In this document: piece by piece, positions 16,566 through 25,561 of the stretch
Layout: each line of letters starts with the position of its first letter
Position numbering within the stretch: position 1 is the stretch's first letter
Source of the DNA: Roseibium salinum
GTDB taxonomy: Bacteria; Pseudomonadota; Alphaproteobacteria; Rhizobiales; Stappiaceae
Reading direction: 5' to 3'
NCBI RefSeq assembly: GCF_026240905.1
Contig: NZ_JAPEVI010000003.1
Location: forward strand, 3,596,001 to 3,660,000
Length of the DNA: 64,000 nucleotides
Program-made: the position numbers and the translations under genes
The notes under the pieces: generated by a model
Seen by the model: the letters and a program-made list of their open reading frames with translations, nothing else
Database searches by the model: none
What the model was told of the DNA's origin: nothing

Positions 16566-17951
16566 ATGAGCAATCGCATGTGGGGAGGCCGGTTCGCCGA
16601 AGGACCGGACGCCATCATGGAGGAGATCAACGCCTCCATCGACTACGACCGGAAGCTATATAAGCAAGACATCGACGGCTCGAAAGCCCATGTGCGCATG
16701 CTCGCTTCAAGGGAGATCGTGACTGCGGACGATGCAGACAAGATCGTTCAAGGTCTAGACACAATCCTGTCAGAGATCGAAAGCGGAAAGTTCACGTTCT
16801 CCCGCGCCCTGGAAGACATCCACATGAATGTGGAAGCCCGGCTGGCCGAACTGATCGGCCCGGCCGCAGGGCGCCTGCACACCGCGCGCTCCAGAAACGA
16901 CCAGGTCGCCACCGATTTCCGCCTCTGGGTGCGCGATACGCTCGATACGCTGGACGAGCAGTTGAGCGAGCTCATGCAGGCCCTGGCGGAAAAGGCCGAG
17001 ACGCATGCCGGCGACGTCATGCCGGGCTTTACACATCTGCAGTCCGCGCAGCCCGTCACCTTCGGGCATCACATGCTGGCCTATGTCGAGATGTTCGCCC
17101 GCGACCGGGGCCGCGTGCGCGACGCGCGCAAGCGCATGAACGAATGCCCGCTCGGGGCGGCGGCCCTTGCCGGCACGTCCTTCCCGATCGACCGGAAGAT
17201 GACTGCCGAGGCGTTGGGTTTCGACCGGCCGGCCGCCAATTCCCTCGATGCGGTCTCCGACCGGGATTTCGTCATCGAGGCGCTTGCCGCCGCGTCTCTC
17301 GCCGCCATGCATCTTTCCCGCCTGGCGGAGGAGATCGTGATCTGGTGCTCGGCGCAGTTCGGCTTCGTGAAACTGTCCGACAAATTCTCCACCGGCTCGT
17401 CGATCATGCCGCAGAAGAAGAACCCGGACGCGGCCGAACTGGTGCGCGCCAAGACCGGACGCATCTACGGGTCGCTCCAGGCGCTGCTGGTGATGATGAA
17501 GGGCCTGCCGCTCGCCTATTCCAAGGACATGCAGGAAGACAAGGAACAGGCCTTTGACGGCCTTGCCAGCGCCTCCCTGGCGCTTGCGGCCATGACCGGC
17601 ATGGTCCGGGATCTGGAACCGGTGACCAAGTCCCTGAAAAAGGCGGCCGGGTCCGGCTATTCCACGGCGACCGATCTCGCCGATTGGCTGGTGCGGGTCC
17701 TCGGCCTGCCCTTCCGCGACGCCCACCACGTCACCGGCCGGATCGTCGGCATCGCCGTCGAAAGGAACATCGAGCTGCACAAGGTTTACCTGGAAGAGAT
17801 GCAGGGCGTGGAACCGAGGATCACCGAGGAGATCTTCTCGGTCCTTTCCGTCGACAAATCCGTGCGCAGCCGGACCAGCTATGGCGGAACCTCCCCGGTC
17901 AACGTGCGCAAACAGGCGCGGCGCTGGCTGAAGGAGCTGGCAAAGCGCTGA
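16566..17951 (+). CDS. argH: argininosuccinate lyase
   Basis: A 461-residue cytoplasmic enzyme that splits argininosuccinate into arginine and fumarate, the last step of arginine synthesis. It begins SNRMWGGRF. The family signature [12 protein letters not shown] lies at about 277-288 and the catalytic His region at [14 protein letters not shown] precedes the ATG; the longer open frame overlapping tlpA is not used. It is followed by an LptM-like lipoprotein gene and lysA on the same strand, an order that recurs across Proteobacteria. Confidence 0.97.
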   Translation: MSNRMWGGRFAEGPDAIMEEINASIDYDRKLYKQDIDGSKAHVRMLASREIVTADDADKIVQGLDTILSEIESGKFTFSRALEDIHMNVEARLAELIGPAAGRLHTARSRNDQVATDFRLWVRDTLDTLDEQLSELMQALAEKAETHAGDVMPGFTHLQSAQPVTFGHHMLAYVEMFARDRGRVRDARKRMNECPLGAAALAGTSFPIDRKMTAEALGFDRPAANSLDAVSDRDFVIEALAAASLAAMHLSRLAEEIVIWCSAQFGFVKLSDKFSTGSSIMPQKKNPDAAELVRAKTGRIYGSLQALLVMMKGLPLAYSKDMQEDKEQAFDGLASASLALAAMTGMVRDLEPVTKSLKKAAGSGYSTATDLADWLVRVLGLPFRDAHHVTGRIVGIAVERNIELHKVYLEEMQGVEPRITEEIFSVLSVDKSVRSRTSYGGTSPVNVRKQARRWLKELAKR

Positions 17952-18049
17952 GGGATGCCGAATCTTCGCGTGACGGGCCGACTGCGCTTGCCGAATTCGG
18001 TCTGTCATGCGAGGAGAAGGGCCGGTGAAGACTTTCGAGAAGGGCGGCA

Positions 18050-18268
18050 ATGGCAATGACAACCCGGTTCAAAACTCTGGCAGTGCTCAGCCTTTGCCTG
18101 GGCTTGACATTGGCCGGGTGTGGCCGCAAAGGCTCTCTGGATGCTCCGCGGGCACCGGCGACCCCGGAAAGCGCGGAAGAGGAACGGGCAGCGGTCCCGG
18201 TCGAGTCGATCCTGACGGATGAACCGGAAAGCGACAGCGAGTTCTTTCTGGACTTCCTGATCCGATAG
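18050..18268 (+). CDS. LptM/YifL-like lipoprotein
   Basis: A 72-residue lipoprotein with a hydrophobic signal and lipobox LAGC (Cys24), followed directly by GRKGSLD, the short conserved motif of LptM (YifL). In E. coli LptM helps oxidative maturation of the LptD/E lipopolysaccharide translocon. The rest is acidic and probably disordered, as usual for these proteins. Two start ATGs (18050, 18056) are possible. The position between argH and lysA supports the call. Confidence 0.8.
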   Translation: MAMTTRFKTLAVLSLCLGLTLAGCGRKGSLDAPRAPATPESAEEERAAVPVESILTDEPESDSEFFLDFLIR

Positions 18269-18320
18269 CATTCCCGGCCTGGCGCCGGATTTCACACAGG
18301 TTGCCGCACGAGGACGTCCC

Positions 18321-19592
18321 TTGCACCATTTCGACTACAAAAACGGTGAGCTCCATGCCGAGGACGTGGCGATCAAAGAGATCGCCCGGGCGGTCGGGAC
18401 GCCTTTCTACTGCTATTCGACGGCAACCCTGACGCGGCACTACCAGGTGTTTGCCTCGGCCTTCAGCGATATCCCGTCGCTGGTCTGCTATGCCATGAAG
18501 GCGAATTCGAACCAGGCGGTGCTGAAGACGCTGGCCGGGCTCGGCGCCGGCATGGACGTCGTCTCCGAAGGCGAACTGCGCCGGGCCCGTGCCGCGGGCG
18601 TGCCTGCCAGCAAGATCGTCTTCTCCGGCGTCGGCAAGACGGAAGCCGAACAGGCCTACGCGTTGCAGGAGGACATCCTCTGCTTCAACGTCGAATCCGA
18701 GCCGGAGTTGCGGCAGCTCTCGCGGGTCGCCGGCGAAATGGGCCGGACCGCGCGGGTGTCGATGCGCATCAATCCGGATGTCGATGCGAAAACCCATGCG
18801 AAGATCGCCACCGGCAAGGCGGAAAACAAGTTCGGCATTCCCTGGCAGCGCGCGCGGGACGTCTATGCGGAAGCCGCCGGGCTGCCCGGTATCAGGGTCA
18901 CGGGCATCGACATGCATATCGGCTCCCAGATCACCGAACTGGAGCCGTTCGACAATGCGTTTGCCCGCCTGGGCGAGCTGATTTCGTCGCTGCGGGCCGA
19001 AGGCCACAGCATCGACCATGTGGACCTGGGCGGCGGCCTCGGCATTCCCTATGTCACCGACAACAATCCGCCTCCGCACCCGGATGCCTATGCCGAAGTG
19101 GTGAAGAAACACGTGCGCGAGCTCGGCTGCACCGTCATGTTCGAGCCGGGACGGATGATCGCGGGCAATGCCGGTATTCTGGTCACCAGCGTCATTTACG
19201 TCAAAGAGGGTGGCGTCAAGACCTTCGTGATCGTGGACGGGGCCATGAACGATCTCATCCGGCCGACCCTCTATGAGGCCTATCACGAGGTGCGCCCGGT
19301 CACGGAAAGCGGCCAGCAGGAGCAGATCAAGGCCGATATCGTCGGTCCGGTCTGCGAAACCGGCGACTTTCTGGCCCAGAACCGCGACATGGCCAGGGTG
19401 AATGCTGGGGATATGTTGGCGGTATTTTCGGCCGGCGCTTATGGGGCGGTTCAGTCCGGCACCTACAATTCCCGCCTGCTCGTGCCGGAAGTCCTCGTAA
19501 ATGCTGATCAATTCGCAGTCGTCCGGCCCAGGCCGACTTTTGACGATCTGCTCGGCCTCGACAGGATTCCGGACTGGCTCAAGGGTTCGTGA
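18321..19592 (+). CDS. lysA: diaminopimelate decarboxylase
   Basis: A 423-residue PLP enzyme (alanine racemase-like barrel) that converts meso-diaminopimelate to lysine. The start is TTG at 18321, behind GAGGACG, and gives the conserved N-terminus HHFDYKNGELHAEDV. The PLP lysine is Lys60 in CYAMKANSN. Other family marks are HIGSQI, the glycine loop GGGLGIPY, EPGRMIAGNAG and CETGDFLA. Length and all key residues are normal. It lies 52 bp after the LptM-like gene. Confidence 0.97.
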   Translation: MHHFDYKNGELHAEDVAIKEIARAVGTPFYCYSTATLTRHYQVFASAFSDIPSLVCYAMKANSNQAVLKTLAGLGAGMDVVSEGELRRARAAGVPASKIVFSGVGKTEAEQAYALQEDILCFNVESEPELRQLSRVAGEMGRTARVSMRINPDVDAKTHAKIATGKAENKFGIPWQRARDVYAEAAGLPGIRVTGIDMHIGSQITELEPFDNAFARLGELISSLRAEGHSIDHVDLGGGLGIPYVTDNNPPPHPDAYAEVVKKHVRELGCTVMFEPGRMIAGNAGILVTSVIYVKEGGVKTFVIVDGAMNDLIRPTLYEAYHEVRPVTESGQQEQIKADIVGPVCETGDFLAQNRDMARVNAGDMLAVFSAGAYGAVQSGTYNSRLLVPEVLVNADQFAVVRPRPTFDDLLGLDRIPDWLKGS

Positions 19593-19731
19593 CCGGCCTG
19601 CCCGATAATTAGTTGTTCCGACAGGTTGCCGGATCGCCTCCTTTGCCTCACCTTTATGCAATATGGGCGGGGTTCTGCGGCTGCGTTTTTCCTATGAAGA
19701 GGCGTCCGCGGCATATGGACCGGAGGTGCTC

Positions 19732-22308
19732 GTGAGCCCAAATGACAGCGACCAGGATCTCGACCGGCCGGTGACCCCCGAGTCGCCGGGGCTTGGAACG
19801 TTCATCAGGATGCGTTTGGAGCGGCTTGTCCGGCACAGCCGTCTGGCCCTCTTCGTGGAGCGTCTGTGGCGGGCCCTTCTGCCTGTTCTCGTCGTCATCG
19901 GACTGTTCGTGGGCGTGTCCTGGCTGGGCCTGTGGCTGATGCTGCCGGTCTGGGCCGGGCCGATCGGCGCGCTCCTGTTTGCGGCCGCGGCCGTCTGGGC
20001 GGCCAAGGATCTCGTCAAGGTCAGGTGGCCGAGCCGGGAAGACGCGCTTGCCCGGGTGGAGAAATCGTCGGGCTATGCACACCGGCCGCTGACCGCACTG
20101 GAAGATGAGATTTCGGTCGGAGCCGGAAACGCGGAAAGCCGGGCCATCTGGGCTCTGCATCTGCGCCGCACGGCCGAAGCGCTGGCCGCGATCAGGTCCA
20201 AGGCGCCGGACCCGCAGGCCTATCGCCGGGACCCCTGGGCGCTGCGTGTCCTGGCCGCCTGCCTGCTGGTGATCGGCTTTGCGACCGCAACCGGCGACTA
20301 TGGCGGCCGGCTGGTCTCCGCCTTTCAGAATCCATTCTCGAGCGTCGAAGCTCCCACCCGGCTCGACGCCTGGGTAACACCTCCGGTCTATACGGACGAG
20401 CCGCCGATCTATCTGACCGGCGAGAGCGCCCAGCTCCGGGCCGCCGGAGCCCCGGTCTCCGTGCCGGAAGGCTCGGTGCTCGTCGTCAGGACACAGGGCG
20501 CCAGCGAACTGGTCATGACGTTCGCCCGGGCCGAGGACGCGGAACCGCTGGTGATCGAGCCGCAGGAAAAAGAGGAAACGGCGGACGCCGATCTGAAAAA
20601 GCTGCTGCCGGTCGAACGCCGCCTCGAGCTTGAAAACACCGGCATCGTCGAATTGCGGAACGGCGATGAAGCGCTGATGAGCTACACCTTTGCGGTGCGT
20701 CCGGACAACGCACCGGAAATCCGGCTGACGGATGATCCCGAGGCGCAGCTCAGCGGAGCGCTGAAATTTTCCTACCTGGTGAACGACGACTATGGCGTTG
20801 TGGGCGCGGAAGCCCGCATCAGGCCCCTGCCCGATCCGGACGACAAGGACCGCACTCCACGGCCGCTGGTCGAGGCACCGCAGTTCCCCCTGTCCCTGCC
20901 GCCGCGTGCCGGAACCGCCAAGACGGCGGAAACGATCCGCGACCTGACCTCGCACCCATGGGCGGGGTCAGAAGTCAACCTGATGCTTCTGGCACGGGAC
21001 CAGGCGGGCCAGGAAGGGCTGTCGCCCGACTACCGGATCACGCTTCCCCAGCGCCGGTTCAGCAAGCCGCTGGCGCGCGCCGTTGTCGAGCAGCGCCGCA
21101 ACCTGGCGCTGGACGCGCAAAATCATGCGGAGGTGATCATCGCATTCGATGCGCTGATGCTGGCGCCGGAAATGTTCGACTTCAAGGCGCGCGACTATCT
21201 CGGCATGCGCTTCGCCTATGGCGAGCTGGTCAATGCCCGCTCGGACGACGAGCTGAAGGAACTTCTGCCGCTGCTTTGGGATCTTGCCCTGTCGATCGAG
21301 GACGGCGACCTTTCCGCGGCCGAGCGCAAGCTTCGTGACGCCCAGGAGGCCCTGCGCAAGGCTCTGGAGGATGGTGCCAGCGACGAAGAGATCCAGAAGC
21401 TGACGCAGCAGCTGCGTGAAGCCCTCAATGAATATATGCAGGCGCTGGCCGAGCAGATGCGGCAGAATCCGCAGGCGATGCAGCCTTTCGACAACAACCA
21501 GCAGACGCTCAGCCAGCAGGATCTGAGCGAAATGCTGGACCGGATCGAGGAACTGGCGCGCACCGGATCTCGCGATGCGGCCCGCGAGTTGCTGGCGCAA
21601 ATGCAGCAGATGCTGGAAAATCTCCAGGCCGGCCGCCCGCAAATGGCGCCGAACGGCATGTCCAGCGAAATGATGGAGATGCTCAACAAGCTCGGCGAAA
21701 TGATCCAGCGGCAACAGCAGCTCATGGACGACACCCACCGGTTCAACCAGGACCAGCAGCAGCAACAGCGCGGCGACCAGCAGCAACAGGGGCAGCAAGG
21801 CCAGGGCCAGCAGATGACCCAGGAACAGCTTGAGCAGATGCTCAAGCAGCTCCAGCAGGGCCAGGGCGACCTTGCGCAACAGCTGCAGCAACTGATGGAG
21901 CAGCTCGGCCAGAACGGCATGGGGCAGAACGATTCGCTGGGCGAAGCCGGCGAATCCATGGGTCAGGCGCAAGAGTCCCTCGGCGAGGGCCAGGGCGAAC
22001 AGGCCCTTGGCCAGCAGGGCAATGCGCTGGACGCCTTGCGACGCGGTGCGCAGGGCCTCACCGAGCAGATGATGGGACAAGGGGAAGGTCCGGGATCGCC
22101 AAGCGGCCGCGCGCCCATGGACGAGGACCCGCTCGGGCGCCCGCGGCGCACCGAAGGCCCGGATTTCAACAACCGTGTGCGCATCCCCGATGAAATCGAC
22201 GTCCAGCGGGCAAGGCGCATCCTGGAAGAACTCCGCCGCCGCTTCTCCGACCCGTCCCGTCCGAAACTGGAACTGGACTATCTGGAGCGCCTGCTGAAGC
22301 GGTATTGA
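19732..22308 (+). CDS. TIGR02302-type membrane protein
   Basis: An 858-residue protein of unknown function found in alphaproteobacteria. I chose GTG at 19732, which has GGAGGT at 19722-19727; the frame is open 69 bp further upstream. Two membrane segments lie in the first 90 residues, with a third hydrophobic stretch (WALRVLAACLLVIGF) near 165-180. A probably extracytoplasmic region follows. From about 530 on comes a long Gln/Met-rich coiled-coil-like segment with runs of Q, before a conserved end with DFNNRVRIPDEID and LDYLERLLKRY. It follows lysA on the same strand. A cell-envelope role is a guess from topology only. Confidence 0.85.
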   Translation: MSPNDSDQDLDRPVTPESPGLGTFIRMRLERLVRHSRLALFVERLWRALLPVLVVIGLFVGVSWLGLWLMLPVWAGPIGALLFAAAAVWAAKDLVKVRWPSREDALARVEKSSGYAHRPLTALEDEISVGAGNAESRAIWALHLRRTAEALAAIRSKAPDPQAYRRDPWALRVLAACLLVIGFATATGDYGGRLVSAFQNPFSSVEAPTRLDAWVTPPVYTDEPPIYLTGESAQLRAAGAPVSVPEGSVLVVRTQGASELVMTFARAEDAEPLVIEPQEKEETADADLKKLLPVERRLELENTGIVELRNGDEALMSYTFAVRPDNAPEIRLTDDPEAQLSGALKFSYLVNDDYGVVGAEARIRPLPDPDDKDRTPRPLVEAPQFPLSLPPRAGTAKTAETIRDLTSHPWAGSEVNLMLLARDQAGQEGLSPDYRITLPQRRFSKPLARAVVEQRRNLALDAQNHAEVIIAFDALMLAPEMFDFKARDYLGMRFAYGELVNARSDDELKELLPLLWDLALSIEDGDLSAAERKLRDAQEALRKALEDGASDEEIQKLTQQLREALNEYMQALAEQMRQNPQAMQPFDNNQQTLSQQDLSEMLDRIEELARTGSRDAARELLAQMQQMLENLQAGRPQMAPNGMSSEMMEMLNKLGEMIQRQQQLMDDTHRFNQDQQQQQRGDQQQQGQQGQGQQMTQEQLEQMLKQLQQGQGDLAQQLQQLMEQLGQNGMGQNDSLGEAGESMGQAQESLGEGQGEQALGQQGNALDALRRGAQGLTEQMMGQGEGPGSPSGRAPMDEDPLGRPRRTEGPDFNNRVRIPDEIDVQRARRILEELRRRFSDPSRPKLELDYLERLLKRY

Positions 22309-22456
22309 GATAGCGAATCAGCCCTGCCGGCCGCGCCCGAGCATGGCCGGGGGGCCGGCTCAGTCGCGGTTGGTGCTGCGGCCTCGGTGATTATTCCCGC
22401 GTTCGTAACACAAAAAACGGCCAAACGGCGGGTTCAGGCTGATGACAAACTTTCGG

Positions 22457-22498
22457 ATCGTCATCCCGGCCAAGCGCAGCGCGAGCCGGGATGACGAT
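22457..22498. repeat. REP-like extragenic palindrome
   Basis: A perfect 14-bp inverted repeat (22457-22470 with 22485-22498) around CAAGCGCAGCGCGA. A degenerate second copy is at 58207-58246. The gap 22309-22591 holds nothing else recognisable. It separates the converging TIGR02302 and cpdR genes and may stop transcription. Confidence 0.75.
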
Positions 22499-22591
22499 GG
22501 GGAATGTGCTTTCCTGACACACAGAACCCGCCAAAATGGCGAGCTGCGTCGATGCCGCATAGAGGCGGCCGGCTACATGTCCTGGAACGCC

Positions 22592-22987
22592 TCAGGCGTA
22601 GCGGCGGGTCTCCGGAGCCGCGTCGCCGGAAATGGCGTTGCGCACGGCCTTGCGGATATCGGCAAGGGAGAACGGCTTGGTGACGACGTCATGCACCAGC
22701 GATTCCAGTCCGTTTGCGCGCTCCCGCTGGTCGGCAAAGCCGGTCATCAGCAGGATAGGCATCCGCGGGTAGTCGCGCGCCGTATGCAGCGCGAGCGCGA
22801 TTCCGTCCATGACGGGCATCTTGATGTCGGAAAGCAGAAGGTCGTAGCCGCCCTTCTGGCGGCTCAGAAGTTCCACGGCCTCGCCGCCGTCCTCCGCAGC
22901 CTCAACGGAATGCCCGTCAAGCTCCAGAGCGCGCTTCACGAAGCTGCGGACAGCTTCATCGTCTTCGGTAAGAAGAATGCGAGCCAT
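22592..22987 (-). CDS. cpdR: single-domain response regulator CpdR
   Basis: A 131-residue receiver domain with no output domain. Acidic pocket D9-D10, phospho-acceptor Asp54 in LLSDIKMPVMDG, Thr82 and Lys104 in TKPF are all in place. The surrounding sequence (MTGFADQRERANGLESLVHDVVTKPFSLADIRKAV) is the CpdR type. In Caulobacter, unphosphorylated CpdR primes ClpXP for degradation of cell-cycle proteins at the cell pole, and the CckA-ChpT relay phosphorylates it. ATG 22987 has GGGAG; GTG 22993 overlaps the hpt stop. It is the last gene of the zinc-ribbon/hpt/cpdR operon. Confidence 0.9.
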   Translation of the reverse strand: MARILLTEDDEAVRSFVKRALELDGHSVEAAEDGGEAVELLSRQKGGYDLLLSDIKMPVMDGIALALHTARDYPRMPILLMTGFADQRERANGLESLVHDVVTKPFSLADIRKAVRNAISGDAAPETRRYA

Positions 22988-22989
22988 GC

Positions 22990-23553
22990 TCACTCTCCCG
23001 TCTTGTCGTCTGCAGCTGCCTCTTCTGGCGCAACAACGTAGCCAATATAGGGCAGCTGCCTCCAGGCGTGGCCCATATCCATACCATATCCGACGACAAA
23101 CTTATCAGGACAGGCAAACCCGACATAGTCTGCAGATATGGCAGCTTTACGGCGCTCCGGTTTATCGAGCAGGGCGGCGATCCTGACGGAGCGGGCTCCG
23201 CGGCTCTTGAGCCGCTCACGGGCGAAGGCAAGCGTGCGGCCGGATTCCAGGATATCATCCACCAGAATGATGTCCCGGCCGTTAACGTCACTTTCGACAT
23301 CGCGCAAAACGCGGATGGATTCCGAACCCTCGGTCCCGGCGCCGTAGGAGGACAGATGGATGAATTCCATTTCCGGCTCCAGGCCCGCGCGGTGCATCGC
23401 CCGGACGAGGTCCGCCGCAAAAATGAAGCTGCCCTTCAGAACAGCGACGACGAGCAGGCGCTCGGGCCTGCCTTCGGCAATCTCTTCCGCGAGGGCGGCA
23501 ACGCGCATCGCAATGGCATCTTCATCGAACAGCGTGTGAATATTTGCAGTCAT
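22990..23553 (-). CDS. hpt: hypoxanthine phosphoribosyltransferase
   Basis: A 187-residue purine salvage enzyme that joins hypoxanthine (or guanine) to PRPP. The PRPP-binding motif reads ILVDDILESGRTL. The loop LLVVAVLKGSFIF and the base-binding KFVVGYGMD are typical of class I Hpt. I chose ATG 23553; GTG 23559 overlaps the stop of the upstream zinc-ribbon gene. It is tightly packed between the zinc-ribbon gene and cpdR, so all three are one transcription unit. Confidence 0.95.
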   Translation of the reverse strand: MTANIHTLFDEDAIAMRVAALAEEIAEGRPERLLVVAVLKGSFIFAADLVRAMHRAGLEPEMEFIHLSSYGAGTEGSESIRVLRDVESDVNGRDIILVDDILESGRTLAFARERLKSRGARSVRIAALLDKPERRKAAISADYVGFACPDKFVVGYGMDMGHAWRQLPYIGYVVAPEEAAADDKTGE

Positions 23554-23555
23554 GG

Positions 23556-24494
23556 TCACTCGAGTACTATCTGGCGTTTGCCGCGTTCGACGAAGCGAAC
23601 CTGGATGTCGGATGCATCCCCCGGCGGGTCGGCCAGAATGGTTCTGAACCGGGTTTCGTCAAGGGCATTCAGCAACTTTGTCCGGGGCTCTACAGTCCAA
23701 GCGTAAACTTCTTGCAAATCAGCGCCGCGAATTGCCAGCCGCACGGCGGGAACCGCATTCGTCTCATCGAGGAGATTTCGGATGGACCCCTCGACGACCA
23801 GAACACGCTTGCCGTCCTCGACTTCGGTAAAGGTCCTCAGATTGCGGAACTCCAAGCCGCGCAAGTTAACTTGAAACCCGACCAGCTGAAAGAGGCTGGC
23901 GAGGTCGGGCGATTGCTTGACGATATCGTCGCGCATCAGGACGAAGCCCGCACAAACGGCCAGGGCGACACCGAACAGGGCAAAGCCGCCGATACGGCGG
24001 AAGTTGCGCTTCATCACCCAGTTCAGCACCGCGCCGATCTGATTGCGGCGGAACTTGTCGGGATTGACGATGATCTTGGGCCGCTTGGCCAGTGTCTCGA
24101 TGTCTTTCTGATCTCCCAGGGCCGCTTTCTCCGCAGCCAGGTCGGCGGCGAATTTGGCTTCGTCCTTGGCGGTGCGGGCACGCTTGGGAGCAGGCGCGGC
24201 GTCCTCCGGTTCGTCCTCATCGTCCGGGATGTCCGGTTCATCCTCGATTTCGCCGGTGTCCACCACGGCGTCGGTCGCCCATTCGGCTTCATCGTTGTCC
24301 GGTTCGGTGCCTGACGGAACGGCTTCGGCCGCATCTCCTTCCACGGCCGCGAAGTCGAGCGTGCCGCCCTCGTCTTCGGGCGAGACGAACCAGCGGCTGC
24401 CGCATTTGGCGCATTTGACGCTGCGCCCTTCCGGGCCGAGCGCTTCAGTTTTGATCTCGTAGGACGTACTGCAGTCCGGACACTTGATCTTCAT
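23556..24494 (-). CDS. zinc-ribbon (MJ0042-type) single-pass membrane protein
   Basis: A 312-residue protein. The N-terminal zinc ribbon MKIKCPDCSTSY...CAKCG has Cys 5, 8, 28 and 31. An acidic, disordered linker runs from about 40 to 105, with basic helices to 165. One membrane helix lies at about 168-187, followed by a C-terminal extracytoplasmic domain that resembles DUF3426 (around RVLVVEGSIRNL). Such proteins are widespread in Proteobacteria but have no agreed function. It heads the operon with hpt and cpdR and is divergent from ftsE. Confidence 0.8.
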   Translation of the reverse strand: MKIKCPDCSTSYEIKTEALGPEGRSVKCAKCGSRWFVSPEDEGGTLDFAAVEGDAAEAVPSGTEPDNDEAEWATDAVVDTGEIEDEPDIPDDEDEPEDAAPAPKRARTAKDEAKFAADLAAEKAALGDQKDIETLAKRPKIIVNPDKFRRNQIGAVLNWVMKRNFRRIGGFALFGVALAVCAGFVLMRDDIVKQSPDLASLFQLVGFQVNLRGLEFRNLRTFTEVEDGKRVLVVEGSIRNLLDETNAVPAVRLAIRGADLQEVYAWTVEPRTKLLNALDETRFRTILADPPGDASDIQVRFVERGKRQIVLE

Positions 24495-24691
24495 GCACGA
24501 AGACCTTTCGCCATGGCATGCTCAAACGGTGCTGTTTTCTAAACCGACAGGGTCGAAATCCGGCATGAAATATTGGACAAATGCCAGGAAAACCGATGAC
24601 GGGCTTTCAGGTTTCTAATGGACCTTTATATGATTAATGCACCGTTAACGCCCTGGCTATAGCGTTCGCGCCATCAACAGGAGTCAAGCTT

Positions 24692-25351
24692 GTGATCCGC
24701 TTCGAAAATGTCGGATTGAGATACGGGATGGGCCCGGAGATCCTGCGGGATCTGAGCTTTCACATCGAGCCGCAGTCCTTTCAGTTCCTGACCGGGCCTT
24801 CCGGAGCGGGCAAGACCAGCCTGATCAGACTGCTGTTCATGTCCCTGCAGCCGACGCGTGGATTGATAAAGGTCTTCAACCGCGACCTGAGCGTGATCGC
24901 CAAGAACGAACTGCCGAGGCTCCGGCGCAAGATCGGCGTCGTGTTTCAGGACTTCCGCCTTCTGGACCATTTGAGCACCTACGAGAATGTCGCCCTGCCG
25001 CTGCGCGTGGCGGGCAAGGAGGAATCCGAATACCGCTCCGACGTGATCGAATTGCTCAGGTGGGTGGGACTTGGCGAGCGGATGCACGTGTTGCCGCCGG
25101 TTCTGTCCGGTGGTGAAAAGCAGCGTGCGGCGATCGCGCGTGCCCTCATCACCCGCCCGGAAATGCTCCTGGCGGATGAGCCGACCGGCAACGTCGATCC
25201 GCCGCTGGCCCGGCGCCTGTTGCGTCTCTTCATCGAATTGAACAAACTCGGCACATCCGTGGTCATCGCAACGCACGATATCGCGCTCCTGGAACAGGTG
25301 GATGCCCGGCGCATGGTTCTGGCGGACGGGCGCCTTTCGATTTTTGATTAG
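24692..25351 (+). CDS. ftsE: cell division ATP-binding protein FtsE
   Basis: A 219-residue ABC ATPase. GTG start at 24692 behind CAGGAG. Walker A GPSGAGKT (35-42), signature LSGGEKQR, Walker B LLADEPTGNVDP and the H-loop THD are present. FtsE with FtsX forms a complex at the division site that controls peptidoglycan hydrolases rather than transporting a substrate. The N-terminal IRFENVGLRYG and the close ftsX separate it from LolD-like ATPases. Confidence 0.95.
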   Translation: MIRFENVGLRYGMGPEILRDLSFHIEPQSFQFLTGPSGAGKTSLIRLLFMSLQPTRGLIKVFNRDLSVIAKNELPRLRRKIGVVFQDFRLLDHLSTYENVALPLRVAGKEESEYRSDVIELLRWVGLGERMHVLPPVLSGGEKQRAAIARALITRPEMLLADEPTGNVDPPLARRLLRLFIELNKLGTSVVIATHDIALLEQVDARRMVLADGRLSIFD

Positions 25352-25561
25352 GGCAGACCGCATGAATGTGATTGAAATGGCGCTGAAAGCGGCGATGCAG
25401 TGGTCCGGGAGGCGCGCAGAGCGGGCCTGCCTGCAAACCGCATGGTTTACCGTTGAGGCGCGCCCGGGTCGACTTTGCCGCCGTCGTGCGGGACCATGAA
25501 GGCGGCCACATTGGCTCATACCATTTCAACCCTATTCACGGGTCTGACCCTGGGCGGCAGA

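Noticed and set aside
20968..22080. 370-codon minus-strand Leu/His-rich frame opposite the TIGR02302 gene
   Set aside because: The Leu richness is just the reverse reading of the Gln-rich (CAG) region.
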